The notes under the pieces are model-generated. The model searched no databases. It was not told the DNA's origin and was given only the letters and a program-made list of their open reading frames with translations. A DNA stretch of 64,000 nucleotides, from NCBI GenBank assembly GCA_963660435.1, contig CAVKYI010000002.1, positions 62,001-126,000 on the forward strand, read 5' to 3'. Below, piece after piece: positions 34,994 to 43,255 of the stretch. Origin of the DNA: Hallerella sp963660435 (lineage in GTDB: Bacteria; Fibrobacterota; Fibrobacteria; Fibrobacterales; Fibrobacteraceae). Position 1 is the stretch's first letter. Each line of letters opens with the position of its first letter. Position numbers and translations under genes: made by a program.

Positions 34994-35737
34994 CTACTTC
35001 TTGGATTCTTTCGCTTCTTTCAGGAGCTTTTCGACAAGATCCGGGCTGAAACGGTCCTGTCGCTTGCCGTTGATATAGAAGTTGGGAGTTCCCTGGACTC
35101 CGACCTTTACGCCGAGCTGGAAGTCCGCATTGATTCTCGCCTGCTTCACGGAGTCGAGAGCCATGCTCTTTTCGAACTTCGCCATGTCGAGACCGACTTC
35201 CTTCGCGACTTTCTTGAATGTCTCGGGAGTGAGTTCGCGGTTATGGCTTGCGAGCGCGTAGCGGTATTCCCAGAACTTGCCCTGTTCCTGGGCGGCCATG
35301 GTCGCGGCGGCGGCGGCAGGAGCGTCCTGGTGGAAGCTCAGCGGGAAGTGCTTGAACACGAACTTGATTTCGTCCTTGTGCTTGTCCATCAGGTCGTGAA
35401 TGGCCGGTGCGATGCGGGCGCAATACGGGCACTGGAATTCGGAGAACTCGACAATCGTGAGGAGCGGGTTCTTGGTGTTGCCATAGACGGGACTTAAGCC
35501 GTCGGGGATTTCCCAGACCTTGTTGTCCGCTTCCATCTCGGCCTTCATCTGATCGATGGAAAGACCGCGCTTTTCAAGCCCATACTTGAGGATTTCGAAT
35601 TCCTCGTGCATTGTCTCGACTTCGGCGGAAAGGCTGTCGAGCTTCGCGTCGGAAGACTTTCCGCTGGCGGACGCCTGGTTGCAGGCGGACAGGGAAAAGA
35701 CGAGGGCAGCGGAAAGAGCTAGCGGGAATGATTTCAT
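34994..35737 (-). CDS. DsbA/DsbG-like thioredoxin-fold lipoprotein
   Basis: 247 residues. The lipoprotein signal (MKSFPLALSAALVFSLSAC) puts Cys19 at the membrane. A short coiled coil (about 35-70) leads to a thioredoxin-4/DsbA domain with the redox pair Cys103-Pro-Tyr-Cys106 (FSEFQCPYCARI) and the cis-Pro region GVQGTPNFYING. It should form or shuffle disulfides in the envelope. AAGGA lies seven bases before ATG 35737. Only 37 bases separate its stop from the GH51-type enzyme, so the two are probably co-transcribed and the oxidoreductase may help that enzyme fold. Confidence 0.88.
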   Translation of the reverse strand: MKSFPLALSAALVFSLSACNQASASGKSSDAKLDSLSAEVETMHEEFEILKYGLEKRGLSIDQMKAEMEADNKVWEIPDGLSPVYGNTKNPLLTIVEFSEFQCPYCARIAPAIHDLMDKHKDEIKFVFKHFPLSFHQDAPAAAAATMAAQEQGKFWEYRYALASHNRELTPETFKKVAKEVGLDMAKFEKSMALDSVKQARINADFQLGVKVGVQGTPNFYINGKRQDRFSPDLVEKLLKEAKESKK

Positions 35738-35782
35738 GAAATGATCCTTCTTGTGAAATTTCTTTTTTGAAAATATATAAAA

Positions 35783-35834
35783 GGCGGTCATTCGGAACCG
35801 AAAATTTCTTTTTCCGGTTACTCGAGAAACCGCC
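35783..35834 (-). terminator. Possible terminator after the aminotransferase gene
   Basis: Read on minus, GGCGGT and ACCGCC form outer arms and ACCG/CGGT inner arms, followed by TTTTATATATTTT. The same AT-rich stretch could carry the -10 of the next gene. Confidence 0.4.
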
Positions 35835-35861
35835 CAATGTAAAATAAATTTTGCTTTCGTC

Positions 35862-37166
35862 CTAGGCGCTCTTGACGTAGGCCTTGATCGCGTCACGAAT
35901 CTTCGTGAACACGAGGCGGAGCTCGTCTTCGTCCTCTTCGAGAAGCGTGATGCGGAATCCGTCGAGCTCGCTGCAGAAGCTGCTAATGGGGACGACGCAC
36001 ACGCCGGTCGAGGCGAGCAGGTAATAGACAAAGCGGTAGTCAAGGCTCGAAACGTTTTCCGTCCACTTTTCCACGAGGCTTCTTATCTTCGGGTCTTCGA
36101 CGGGAAGGGTCTGCCTATCGTTCAGCACCCCGGGCTTGAAGACAATCGTGTTGTAGAAAGCGCCGTATGTCGGGTTGAAGTAGAGCTCCGGCACTTCCGA
36201 AAGAATTTCGTTGATGAGCGCGCTGCGACGACCGATCTGCTCGTTGAGCGCGTCGCGGTGGATTTTGTAGCGCGGATCCCCGAGAACCTTCGGAATCGTG
36301 AGCTGCGGGATGGTCGTGGAGCAGACTTCGATCATCTTCGCGTTGTCGATCGCGCGGCAGAAGGCGTCGAATTCGGGATCCTTGTCGCGGTTGTAGTATT
36401 CCGCCCATCCGCAGCGGGCTCCCGGCCACGGATACTGCTTGGAAATGCCGTTGAGCGAAATGCCCGGTACGTCGCCGATGTAAGTCGCGAGCGGATGCGC
36501 CTTCACGCCGTTGTAGGTAATCTTGTTGTAGATTTCGTCGCAGATGATGCAGAGGCGGTAGTCCCTTGCGATTTTCACCATGTTTTCCAGGTATTCCATC
36601 GGATAGACCATGCCCGTCGGATTGTCCGGGTTGATGATGAGAATGCCCGCGACGTTCGGGTTGTACTTGACCTTGTTCTCGAGCTCTTCGAGGTCCGGAA
36701 GCCAGTGATTTTCCGGGCGCAGGTGATAGACGAGCGGAGAGGAATGCGCATGCGAGGCTTCGGCGGAACTGTGCGTACTGTAGGCGGGAGACGGTCCGAT
36801 GATGCGGGTCGTCATGGAAAGCAGGCTGTAAATCGTGGAAATGGCGTCGCCAAGCCCGTTAAAGAAAAGAACGTCGTCCGCGGTAATCTGCACGCCGCCG
36901 AGCCTGTTCGTTTCGCGCGCAAGGAATTCGCGCGTATCGAGAAGACCTTTCGACGGGCAGTAGCCGTAGCTTCTGTTCTGCTTCACGATGTCGCCGACAA
37001 TGTCCTTTATCCATTCGGGAAGCTGGCAGTGCTTTTCTATCGGGTCGCCGATGTTTTCCCAATGGATCTTTAGACCGAGTGCCTTCAACTGATTCGCCTT
37101 CTTGACAATCTCGCGGATTTCGTAAGAAAGTTCCTTGGCACCTTCAGTCAAAAGTCGTTTACGCAT
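35862..37166 (-). CDS. PLP-dependent aminotransferase (class I/II)
   Basis: 434 residues, fold type I. The cofactor motifs are present: NPDNPTG (Asn182), CDEIYNKITY (Asp210, Tyr213), the Schiff-base Lys243 in LNGISKQYPWPGARCGW and Arg251. The family is that of alanine/aspartate-type aminotransferases, but the substrate cannot be fixed. ATG 37166 has GGAG five to six bases upstream; the longer frame upstream is rejected because it crosses an AT-rich promoter region. Lysine is almost always AAG, a sign of high expression. Confidence 0.88.
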   Translation of the reverse strand: MRKRLLTEGAKELSYEIREIVKKANQLKALGLKIHWENIGDPIEKHCQLPEWIKDIVGDIVKQNRSYGYCPSKGLLDTREFLARETNRLGGVQITADDVLFFNGLGDAISTIYSLLSMTTRIIGPSPAYSTHSSAEASHAHSSPLVYHLRPENHWLPDLEELENKVKYNPNVAGILIINPDNPTGMVYPMEYLENMVKIARDYRLCIICDEIYNKITYNGVKAHPLATYIGDVPGISLNGISKQYPWPGARCGWAEYYNRDKDPEFDAFCRAIDNAKMIEVCSTTIPQLTIPKVLGDPRYKIHRDALNEQIGRRSALINEILSEVPELYFNPTYGAFYNTIVFKPGVLNDRQTLPVEDPKIRSLVEKWTENVSSLDYRFVYYLLASTGVCVVPISSFCSELDGFRITLLEEDEDELRLVFTKIRDAIKAYVKSA

Positions 37167-37330
37167 TTTAATCTCCAATCGAATGATTTGAATGGCTTTG
37201 GACGCTAATTTATAAAATGTTTGGGAAGGCGGGCGGGAATTTCCGCATGGCACGGGGACTTTTGACGGGCGAAGCAAATGAGGGGATTTCCTAAAATACG
37301 AAATTTGCCGAGTTCCTGTCGCGAGAAGCG

Positions 37331-37837
37331 CTATTTTTCGAGCGGAATTCCCTCGTTTTTCAGCAAGAGGACTTTCCTTTCGACGCCTCCCGCATAGCCG
37401 ACAAGCCTTCCACCCGCGCCGAGTACACGGTGACACGGGATGACAAGGGATATCGGATTGCGACCGACCGCAAGACCGACCGCCTGCGCGGCCATAAAGC
37501 TCTTGCCCATCCGCAAAGCGACTTCCCGGGCGATTTCGCCATAAGTCTTTGTCGTTCCGAACGGAATTTCGAGCAAAACGCCCAAGACCAGCTTTCTAAA
37601 CGCGGAGCCTCCGACTTTCAGGGGCGGCGTAAAATCGGGAGCCTTTCCCGAAAAGTAGATATCGAGCCATTTTCTTGCGAGCGAAAAGACGGGCAGGTCC
37701 TTTTCCGCAAAAACGGAAGCGCGCAGCGTATCGCGGTCGTATCTCTGGCCGTCGAACCAGAGGCCCGTCAAACTTTCCCCGTCGCTTGCGAGCGTGACGT
37801 TTCCAGCGGGAGACGGGTAATGCGCGATGAAATTCAT
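37331..37837 (-). CDS. ogt: Methylated-DNA--protein-cysteine methyltransferase
   Basis: 168 residues. The C-terminal domain carries the alkyl-accepting cysteine in IPCHRVLG (Cys135), preceded by the helix-turn-helix FGTTKTYGEIAREVA. The enzyme removes O6-alkyl groups from guanine in a suicide reaction. There is no Ada-type activator domain. ATG 37837 is preceded by TATCTT at six bases and no Shine-Dalgarno, so the message is probably leaderless. Divergent from the VanZ gene. Confidence 0.93.
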   Translation of the reverse strand: MNFIAHYPSPAGNVTLASDGESLTGLWFDGQRYDRDTLRASVFAEKDLPVFSLARKWLDIYFSGKAPDFTPPLKVGGSAFRKLVLGVLLEIPFGTTKTYGEIAREVALRMGKSFMAAQAVGLAVGRNPISLVIPCHRVLGAGGRLVGYAGGVERKVLLLKNEGIPLEK

Positions 37838-37841
37838 CTTT

Positions 37842-37899
37842 TCAAGATAGAATTTGCCAAAAAGCCTTTACGCGAAGGTTTTGCAATTTTTTACTTTTA
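37842..37899. promoter_or_regulatory. Divergent leaderless -10 elements of ogt and the VanZ gene
   Basis: Minus strand: TATCTT then GAAAAG then ATG 37837. Plus strand: TACTTT (37892-37897) then TATGGT then ATG 37904. Both hexamers are exactly six bases from the start codon, and neither gene has a Shine-Dalgarno. Confidence 0.5.
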
Positions 37900-37903
37900 T
37901 GGT

Positions 37904-38317
37904 ATGAAAAGTCTTGACGGTCTTTTTGAACGCTATCCCCTGTTTCGCTATATTCCCGGAATTCTTCTGCTCGCGCTGATTTTTCGGACATCGTCGATTC
38001 CGGGCAGCGGAATGACGTGGCTTGTCGCGCCTTTCGACAAGTTTGTTCACGGGGGTGTCTATGCGGTCCTCGGTGCGTGTTTCTGCCTGTGGTTTGCAAA
38101 CGCCCGGTGGGAAAGGCGTCCGCTATTGATTGCACTGTGCGCGGCGGGGCTTTGCCTTGTCGCCGGAGTCTTCGACGAATTTCACCAGAGCTTTGTGCCG
38201 GGACGTTCCGTCTCGGTGGGCGACGTGTGCGCGGATCTCGTCGGAGGACTTGTCGGATCGCTCGCCTATCGCGCGGTCAAGCCCTGGAAACGGTTCCGAA
38301 TTTTCAACGACTCGTAA
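37904..38317 (+). CDS. VanZ-family membrane protein
   Basis: 137 residues with four predicted membrane helices: LFRYIPGILLLALIFRTS, DKFVHGGVYAVLGACFCLWF, PLLIALCAAGLCLVAGVF and VCADLVGGLVGSLAYRA. The VanZ pattern is the aspartate and histidine in FDKFVH and the segment FDEFHQSFVPGRSVSVGDVCAD. Function of chromosomal VanZ proteins is poorly known; some give low-level glycopeptide tolerance. There is no vanHAX nearby. The start is fixed by the -10-like element six bases upstream. Confidence 0.85.
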   Translation: MKSLDGLFERYPLFRYIPGILLLALIFRTSSIPGSGMTWLVAPFDKFVHGGVYAVLGACFCLWFANARWERRPLLIALCAAGLCLVAGVFDEFHQSFVPGRSVSVGDVCADLVGGLVGSLAYRAVKPWKRFRIFNDS

Positions 38318-38404
38318 ATTCGCCGCGAAATGTCGCTCGGAAGGCGACCTCCAATTCCCGGATTCTGACTACTTTTATCTTGAAACGAATCAATGGAGAC
38401 AAGT

Positions 38405-39625
38405 ATGAGCAGAACAGAATTCACCCCCGAAAAAATCTTTTCCCTGGACCGGAACGAAATCTTCGTGTTTGGAAGCAACCTGGCCGGTCACCATGCCGGA
38501 GGCGCGGCTCGGGCGGCAGCCAGGCATTTCGGAGCCGTCTGGGGAAAAGGAGTCGGTCTCCAGGGAAGAAGCTATGCGATTCCGACGATGCAAGGTCCCG
38601 TCGAAACGATCCGTCCCTATGTCGAAGAGTTTATCGCCTTTGCCAAGAAAAATCCCGCGCTAAGGTTTCTCGTCACGCCCATCGGATGCGGAATCGCTGG
38701 ATTCAAGCCCGCTGAAATCGCTCCGCTCTTCAAGGCGGCCCTTGATCTCGACAACGTCATTCTCCCGAGACCCTTTGCGGATATCTTGACGGGAAGTCCG
38801 ACGATTGCGGAAACCCGCGACGAACGCAAGGCACGACTTGTCTCCGTATTCCAGGATACGATGGCGATGATCGCCGAAAACGCCTCTCTCGCGGAAGCGG
38901 CGGAAAGATCGGTCGCCCTTACACGATTCTACCCGGAAACGGAACCGATATCCGTCGAAAGGAATCGCGGGAAACTGGCGAAAATTTCGGTAACAAGCCA
39001 CAGGAGCTTTCAGGCGGCAATGATGATAAAAGAGCGTCATCCCGAGATGCGCGTCGCCGTTCTCAATTTCGCCTCGGCGACATCTCCCGGAGGAGGCGTC
39101 AGATCGGGAAGTGCCGCCCAGGAAGAAAGCCTCTGCCGCTGTTCGACGCTATATCCCGTATTGAACCGAAAAAGCCTGCACGAAAGATACTACGATTTTC
39201 ACAAGTTCCGCGGAGACCGTCTCTACACCGATTCCTGCATCTATTCCCCGGGAATAAAGATAGTCAAGTCGGACGAGAACCACCCGAAAAGACTCCCCGA
39301 AGATAAATGGATAGACGTCGATGTCATTACATGCGCGGCGCCGAACTTTCGAGGAACGAATCCCCTGTCGGACGGCGATCTCTACGAACTGCATCTCGGG
39401 CGTGGAAGAAGGATTCTCGACGTAGCTATCGATAACGGCGCGGAAGCCCTTGTTCTCGGAGCGTTCGGCTGCGGAGCCTTCCGCAACGACCCGGAAATTG
39501 TCGCCAAAGCCTACGCAAGTCTCATGGACGAATACAGGAAAGCCTTTGACGAAGTGGAATTCGCCGTATTCCACTTGGGAAGCGAACTGACAAACTACGA
39601 CGCGTTTCGTAGATTTCTCGGATAG
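38405..39625 (+). CDS. Fusion of an A1S_2505-like domain with a bacterial PARG-like (TIGR02452) domain
   Basis: 406 residues. Residues about 15-135 match proteins annotated as A1S_2505 phage non-structural type: NEIFVFGSNLAGHHAGGAAR and GLQGRSYAIPTM, a macro-like nucleotide-binding pattern. Residues about 145-406 form a TIGR02452/DUF2263 domain with the poly(ADP-ribose) glycohydrolase signature GGG-x7-QEE (GGGVRSGSAAQEE), followed by LCRCSTLYP and VLGAFGCGAFRNDP. It may remove ADP-ribose from protein or nucleic acid, or process a related nucleotide. GGAG lies six bases before ATG 38405; an ATG four codons earlier has no such site. No ADP-ribosyltransferase gene is adjacent. The substrate is unknown. 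Confidence 0.82.
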   Translation: MSRTEFTPEKIFSLDRNEIFVFGSNLAGHHAGGAARAAARHFGAVWGKGVGLQGRSYAIPTMQGPVETIRPYVEEFIAFAKKNPALRFLVTPIGCGIAGFKPAEIAPLFKAALDLDNVILPRPFADILTGSPTIAETRDERKARLVSVFQDTMAMIAENASLAEAAERSVALTRFYPETEPISVERNRGKLAKISVTSHRSFQAAMMIKERHPEMRVAVLNFASATSPGGGVRSGSAAQEESLCRCSTLYPVLNRKSLHERYYDFHKFRGDRLYTDSCIYSPGIKIVKSDENHPKRLPEDKWIDVDVITCAAPNFRGTNPLSDGDLYELHLGRGRRILDVAIDNGAEALVLGAFGCGAFRNDPEIVAKAYASLMDEYRKAFDEVEFAVFHLGSELTNYDAFRRFLG

Positions 39626-39663
39626 AAAACCGCATTGTACACAAATTTAAGCAACTACACAAA

Positions 39664-39690
39664 AAGTTCCCCGCCTCGGGCAGGGAACTT
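39664..39690. terminator. Bidirectional terminator between the PARG fusion and gyrA
   Basis: AAGTTCCC (39664-39671) pairs with GGGAACTT (39683-39690) around an 11-base loop. A run of A before the stem serves as the T-tract for gyrA on minus; CTCGTTTT follows on plus. Confidence 0.85.
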
Positions 39691-39710
39691 CTCGTTTTAA
39701 ATCGAACCGC

Positions 39711-42398
39711 CTACGAGTCGGACTTTTCTTCCGACGCTTCGGTGCCTTCGGAATTTTCCGCGAGTTCCTTGGGCAGTTCTCCGTCCGTGATTTCGGCGTT
39801 CGACTGACCTTCGACGCTTTCCCGTTCGATATCGTCATCGCTCGGAAGCGCCGTCGCGTCCTGGACCTTGTCGTTATCCGAAAGGCTTATCGCCTTCACT
39901 CCCTGGGAAACGCGTCCCGTCAGGCGGATGCTCTCGACAGGAATCCGAATGACCTGGCCTTCTCGGCTAGTGATTATCAGGTCATAATCGTCCGCGACGC
40001 TATCGACAAAGACGGCATCGCCCGTTTTCTCGGTGATGTTCAGATTGCGAACGCCCTTGCCGCCACGGCGCGTGATCCGGTATGCAGCCGGTTCGGAACG
40101 CTTGCCAAAACCGTTCTCGCTGATTGTCAGGACCTTGCGGTCGGACCGGAGCCACAGAAGCGCGATGACTTCGTCGCCTTCGGAAAGGCGGATTCCACGG
40201 ACACCGTGGGTTCCGCGCCCCATCGAGCGGAAGCAGGAAATCGGGAACGTCAAGGCCTGCCCCTTCCTTGTCGCAAGCATCAGCAGGTCTTTCGCGAGAT
40301 TCGAGCTATCGACAGGTTCTTCCTGGCTTTCGGCTTCGGTTTCCTCCGCCTCGTTCGCATTTTCCGTCTCGATTTCCTCGCCGCGAGCGGCAGCTTCCAT
40401 CTGTTCCGCCGTCACACCGACCAGTACGACCTTCACCAGTTCATCGCCTTCGTCGAGCGAAATCGCATTGACGCCGGCACGACGCGGATTCGAGAAGAGC
40501 TTCAGATCCATCTTGTTCACGATGCCGTTCTTCGTCGCAAAGACCAGGCAGTTGTAGCCGCCGAACTTGCGGACCGGGACTATCGCCGAGACCTTTTCTC
40601 CCTGTTCGAGACTGACAAAGTTCACGATCGGGCGTCCCTTTCCGCTGCGCGATCCTTCCGGCAGGCGATAGACCTTTGTCCAGTAAACGCGTCCCTTGTT
40701 CGTAAACACGAGCAGATAGCTGTGGGTACTCGCCGTGAAAATCGTCTGGATGTTGTCTTCGTCCTTGAGTCCCGCGCCGATAATTCCCTTGCCGCCGCGA
40801 TTCTGCGCCTTGAACGTATCGATGGGCAGACGCTTCACGTAGCCTTCGCGACTGAGCGTAATGACCTGTTCTTCTTCGGGAATCAGGTCTTCGGAATCGA
40901 AGTCCTGCACGGACGCTTCGATGGACGTCCGACGGTCGTCGCCATATTTCGCCGTAATCGCGTCAAGCGAATCGAGAACAATCTGGACGCGACGTTCCTT
41001 GCGCGCCACGATGTCTTCCAGATCCTTGGCAATCAGGATCAGCTGCTGGTATTCCGCTTCGAGCTTTTCGATTTCGAGTCCGGTTAGGCGCTTGAGCTGC
41101 ATATCGACAATCGCCTGCGACTGGACGTCGTCGAACGAGAACCGCGCTTCGAGCTTCCGCTTCGCGTCTTCCGTATTTTCGGACGTCTTGATAATCGCGA
41201 TGACTTCGTCGATATTGTCCTTGTCGCAGACAATGCGGAGCGCTTCCAGGATATGCATCCGGGCAAGGGTCTTCTTCAAGTCAAACTGCGTGCGGCGCAA
41301 GATCACGTCAAGACGATGATCGACATAATGACGGATCATGTCCTTTAGCGGCAACAGGGTCGGCTGAGTCCGATTCACCAAGGCGAGACTATAGACGCTG
41401 AACGTGTCTTCGAGCTGCGTATATTTGTACAAATTATTTAAAACGATATCGCCCTGGAAATCGCGCTTGATATCGACCACGACCCGCATACCGTCCCTGT
41501 CGGATTCGTCCCGGATATCGCTGATGCCATCGATGCGCTTGTCGCGGACCAGATCCGCCATGTTCTTGACAAGTAGCGCCTTGTTCACCATGTAGGGAAT
41601 TTCGCTGATAACCAGACGCTCGCGACCATTGGCCATCTTTTCGATTTCGACGCGGCCGCGTACACGGATCTTTCCGCGACCCGTGAGATACGCTTCGCGG
41701 ATGCCCGCCTTGCCGCAGATGATTCCGCCCGTCGGGAAATCCGGTCCGGAGACATAGTTCAGAAGTTCTTCGGAAGCGATATCGTTGTTTGCGCAATAGG
41801 CGTGGATGGCGTTCGTGATTTCGCGCAGGTTGTGCGGCGGAATGTTCGTCGCCATGCCGACGGCGATTCCCGAAGATCCGTTCACGAGCAGGTTCGGGAA
41901 TGCGGAAGGAAGGACCAGAGGCTCGTCGCGCTCTTCGTCGTATGTCTTGCCCATATCGACGGTTTCCTTTTCCAGATCTTCGAGCATCATGGCGCCGAAC
42001 CTGCTCATCTTGGCTTCGGTGTAACGCATCGCGGCCGGAGGGTCCGCATCGACGGAACCGAAGTTTCCCTTGCCGATTGCGAGCGGATAGCGCAAGGAAA
42101 AATCCTGCGCCATGCGAACCAGCGTATCGTAGATGGCGGAATCCCCGTGCGGATGGTATTCGCCCATCACCTTTCCCACGATGTTCGCCGACTTCAATGT
42201 CTTGTGATCCGGCGTAAGCCCGAGCTTGTGCATTCCGAACAGAACGCGTCGGTGGACGGGCTTCAGGCCATCCCGCACATCCGGGAGAGCGCGCGCGACG
42301 ATAACGCTCATCGAGTAGCGCAGGTAGCTGTCCTGCATGTCCCGTTCGATCAGCGAATCGTAATGTTTTCCGGGGGTCAATTTGATGTTTTCTGCCAT
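39711..42398 (-). CDS. gyrA: DNA gyrase subunit A
   Basis: 895 residues. The breakage-reunion domain has the catalytic tyrosine in AAMRYTEAKM and the quinolone-determining stretch YHPHGDSAIYD, with Ser at the position of Escherichia coli Ser83 replaced in context by the GDSAIYD pattern, i.e. a drug-sensitive-looking form. The C-terminal beta-pinwheel shows repeated blades with RxGGKG signatures (QNRGGKGIIG, TRRGGKGVRN), and an acidic tail ends the chain. The family GyrA-box supports gyrase over topoisomerase IV, though only one A-type gene is in view. A Shine-Dalgarno GAAGGAA precedes ATG 42398. surE lies just downstream of nothing here: it is upstream on the same strand, 21 bases before gyrA. 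Confidence 0.95.
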   Translation of the reverse strand: MAENIKLTPGKHYDSLIERDMQDSYLRYSMSVIVARALPDVRDGLKPVHRRVLFGMHKLGLTPDHKTLKSANIVGKVMGEYHPHGDSAIYDTLVRMAQDFSLRYPLAIGKGNFGSVDADPPAAMRYTEAKMSRFGAMMLEDLEKETVDMGKTYDEERDEPLVLPSAFPNLLVNGSSGIAVGMATNIPPHNLREITNAIHAYCANNDIASEELLNYVSGPDFPTGGIICGKAGIREAYLTGRGKIRVRGRVEIEKMANGRERLVISEIPYMVNKALLVKNMADLVRDKRIDGISDIRDESDRDGMRVVVDIKRDFQGDIVLNNLYKYTQLEDTFSVYSLALVNRTQPTLLPLKDMIRHYVDHRLDVILRRTQFDLKKTLARMHILEALRIVCDKDNIDEVIAIIKTSENTEDAKRKLEARFSFDDVQSQAIVDMQLKRLTGLEIEKLEAEYQQLILIAKDLEDIVARKERRVQIVLDSLDAITAKYGDDRRTSIEASVQDFDSEDLIPEEEQVITLSREGYVKRLPIDTFKAQNRGGKGIIGAGLKDEDNIQTIFTASTHSYLLVFTNKGRVYWTKVYRLPEGSRSGKGRPIVNFVSLEQGEKVSAIVPVRKFGGYNCLVFATKNGIVNKMDLKLFSNPRRAGVNAISLDEGDELVKVVLVGVTAEQMEAAARGEEIETENANEAEETEAESQEEPVDSSNLAKDLLMLATRKGQALTFPISCFRSMGRGTHGVRGIRLSEGDEVIALLWLRSDRKVLTISENGFGKRSEPAAYRITRRGGKGVRNLNITEKTGDAVFVDSVADDYDLIITSREGQVIRIPVESIRLTGRVSQGVKAISLSDNDKVQDATALPSDDDIERESVEGQSNAEITDGELPKELAENSEGTEASEEKSDS

Positions 42399-42419
42399 GA
42401 TATTCCTTCGTTTTCTTTT

Positions 42420-43193
42420 CTACTTAGCCAAAATTCCTTTCAAGGCCTTTTCGACAGGAAGAAGCTCTTCGCGAGCAGTCTGGTCTATCGTAATCGGCGT
42501 TATCGTTGCAAAGCCCTGCAAAAGAAGGTCGTCGTCCGAAGCCGCGATAAAATGTTCGGGAAGCTTTTCCCCTTCGAGAAAATACCTGCCGTCTCGTTCC
42601 TCGTATCGGTCCGTAAACATCGAGAGATTCTGCGGAGCGACCCGGTATCCTCGAAACCCAAGGCTCTCCCGCGGGAAATTGACATTCCAGACGGTCCGCG
42701 GAGAGATCCTTTCGAAGAGCCTTTCCTCCACGATCCGAACGGCAAAGCGGCACAGTTCGGAAAGCATCTTTTCCGAAAAATCCGCGCTGAGCGAAAGCGC
42801 AATCCCGGGCTTTCCCCAGAGAGCCGCTTCGCGAGCTCCGGCAACCGTTCCCGAATACAGCGAAGAGACGCCCGCGTTTTCGCCCACGTTCGGGCCGGAA
42901 AACACGCAGTCGATCGGACAGTCCCTGTAAAGGTTCCGAAGCCCCATCTTCGTGCAGTCGGCAGGGGTTCCGGTGAGCGATCGGAAATCAAAGGGATAGT
43001 CGCCGGGAATCCGACGAAGCTCGTGTCCGGAAAATCCCCTGAACGCATGGGAAACGCCGCTCTGCTCCGTCTCGGGGGCGACGACATGGACGCTTGCCAC
43101 TTTCGAAAGGGAAAGCGCCAGGGAAACGAGCTGCGGGCTTTCGAAGCCGTCGTCATTCGTAAGTAGGATTTCGGGGCGGGAAGGTTTCAACAT
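42420..43193 (-). CDS. surE: 5'/3'-nucleotidase SurE
   Basis: 257 residues. The metal site is formed by Asp14 and Asp15 in LLTNDDGFESP, with the later serine and asparagine in APETEQSGVSHAF and SGPNVGENAGVSSLYSGTVAGA. SurE hydrolyses nucleoside monophosphates under stress. ATG 43193 follows TATCTT by nine bases and has no Shine-Dalgarno. It precedes gyrA on the same strand by 21 bases and is divergent from hisS. Confidence 0.94.
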   Translation of the reverse strand: MLKPSRPEILLTNDDGFESPQLVSLALSLSKVASVHVVAPETEQSGVSHAFRGFSGHELRRIPGDYPFDFRSLTGTPADCTKMGLRNLYRDCPIDCVFSGPNVGENAGVSSLYSGTVAGAREAALWGKPGIALSLSADFSEKMLSELCRFAVRIVEERLFERISPRTVWNVNFPRESLGFRGYRVAPQNLSMFTDRYEERDGRYFLEGEKLPEHFIAASDDDLLLQGFATITPITIDQTAREELLPVEKALKGILAK

Positions 43194-43200
43194 TACCCGA

Positions 43201-43248
43201 TAAAGATAGAAAACGAAAACGTTTCCGTCGCCCTTTTTACTACCTTTC
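43201..43248. promoter_or_regulatory. Divergent -10 elements of surE and hisS
   Basis: Minus strand: TATCTTTA (43201-43208), hexamer nine bases from ATG 43193. Plus strand: TACCTTTC (43241-43248), hexamer nine bases from ATG 43256. The intergenic space is only 62 bases. Confidence 0.4.
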
Positions 43249-43255
43249 GCTGCGT

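Noticed and set aside
37904..38317. Glycopeptide-resistance locus
   Set aside because: Only a VanZ-family protein is present; vanH, vanA and vanX are missing, and VanZ homologues are common in bacteria without resistance.
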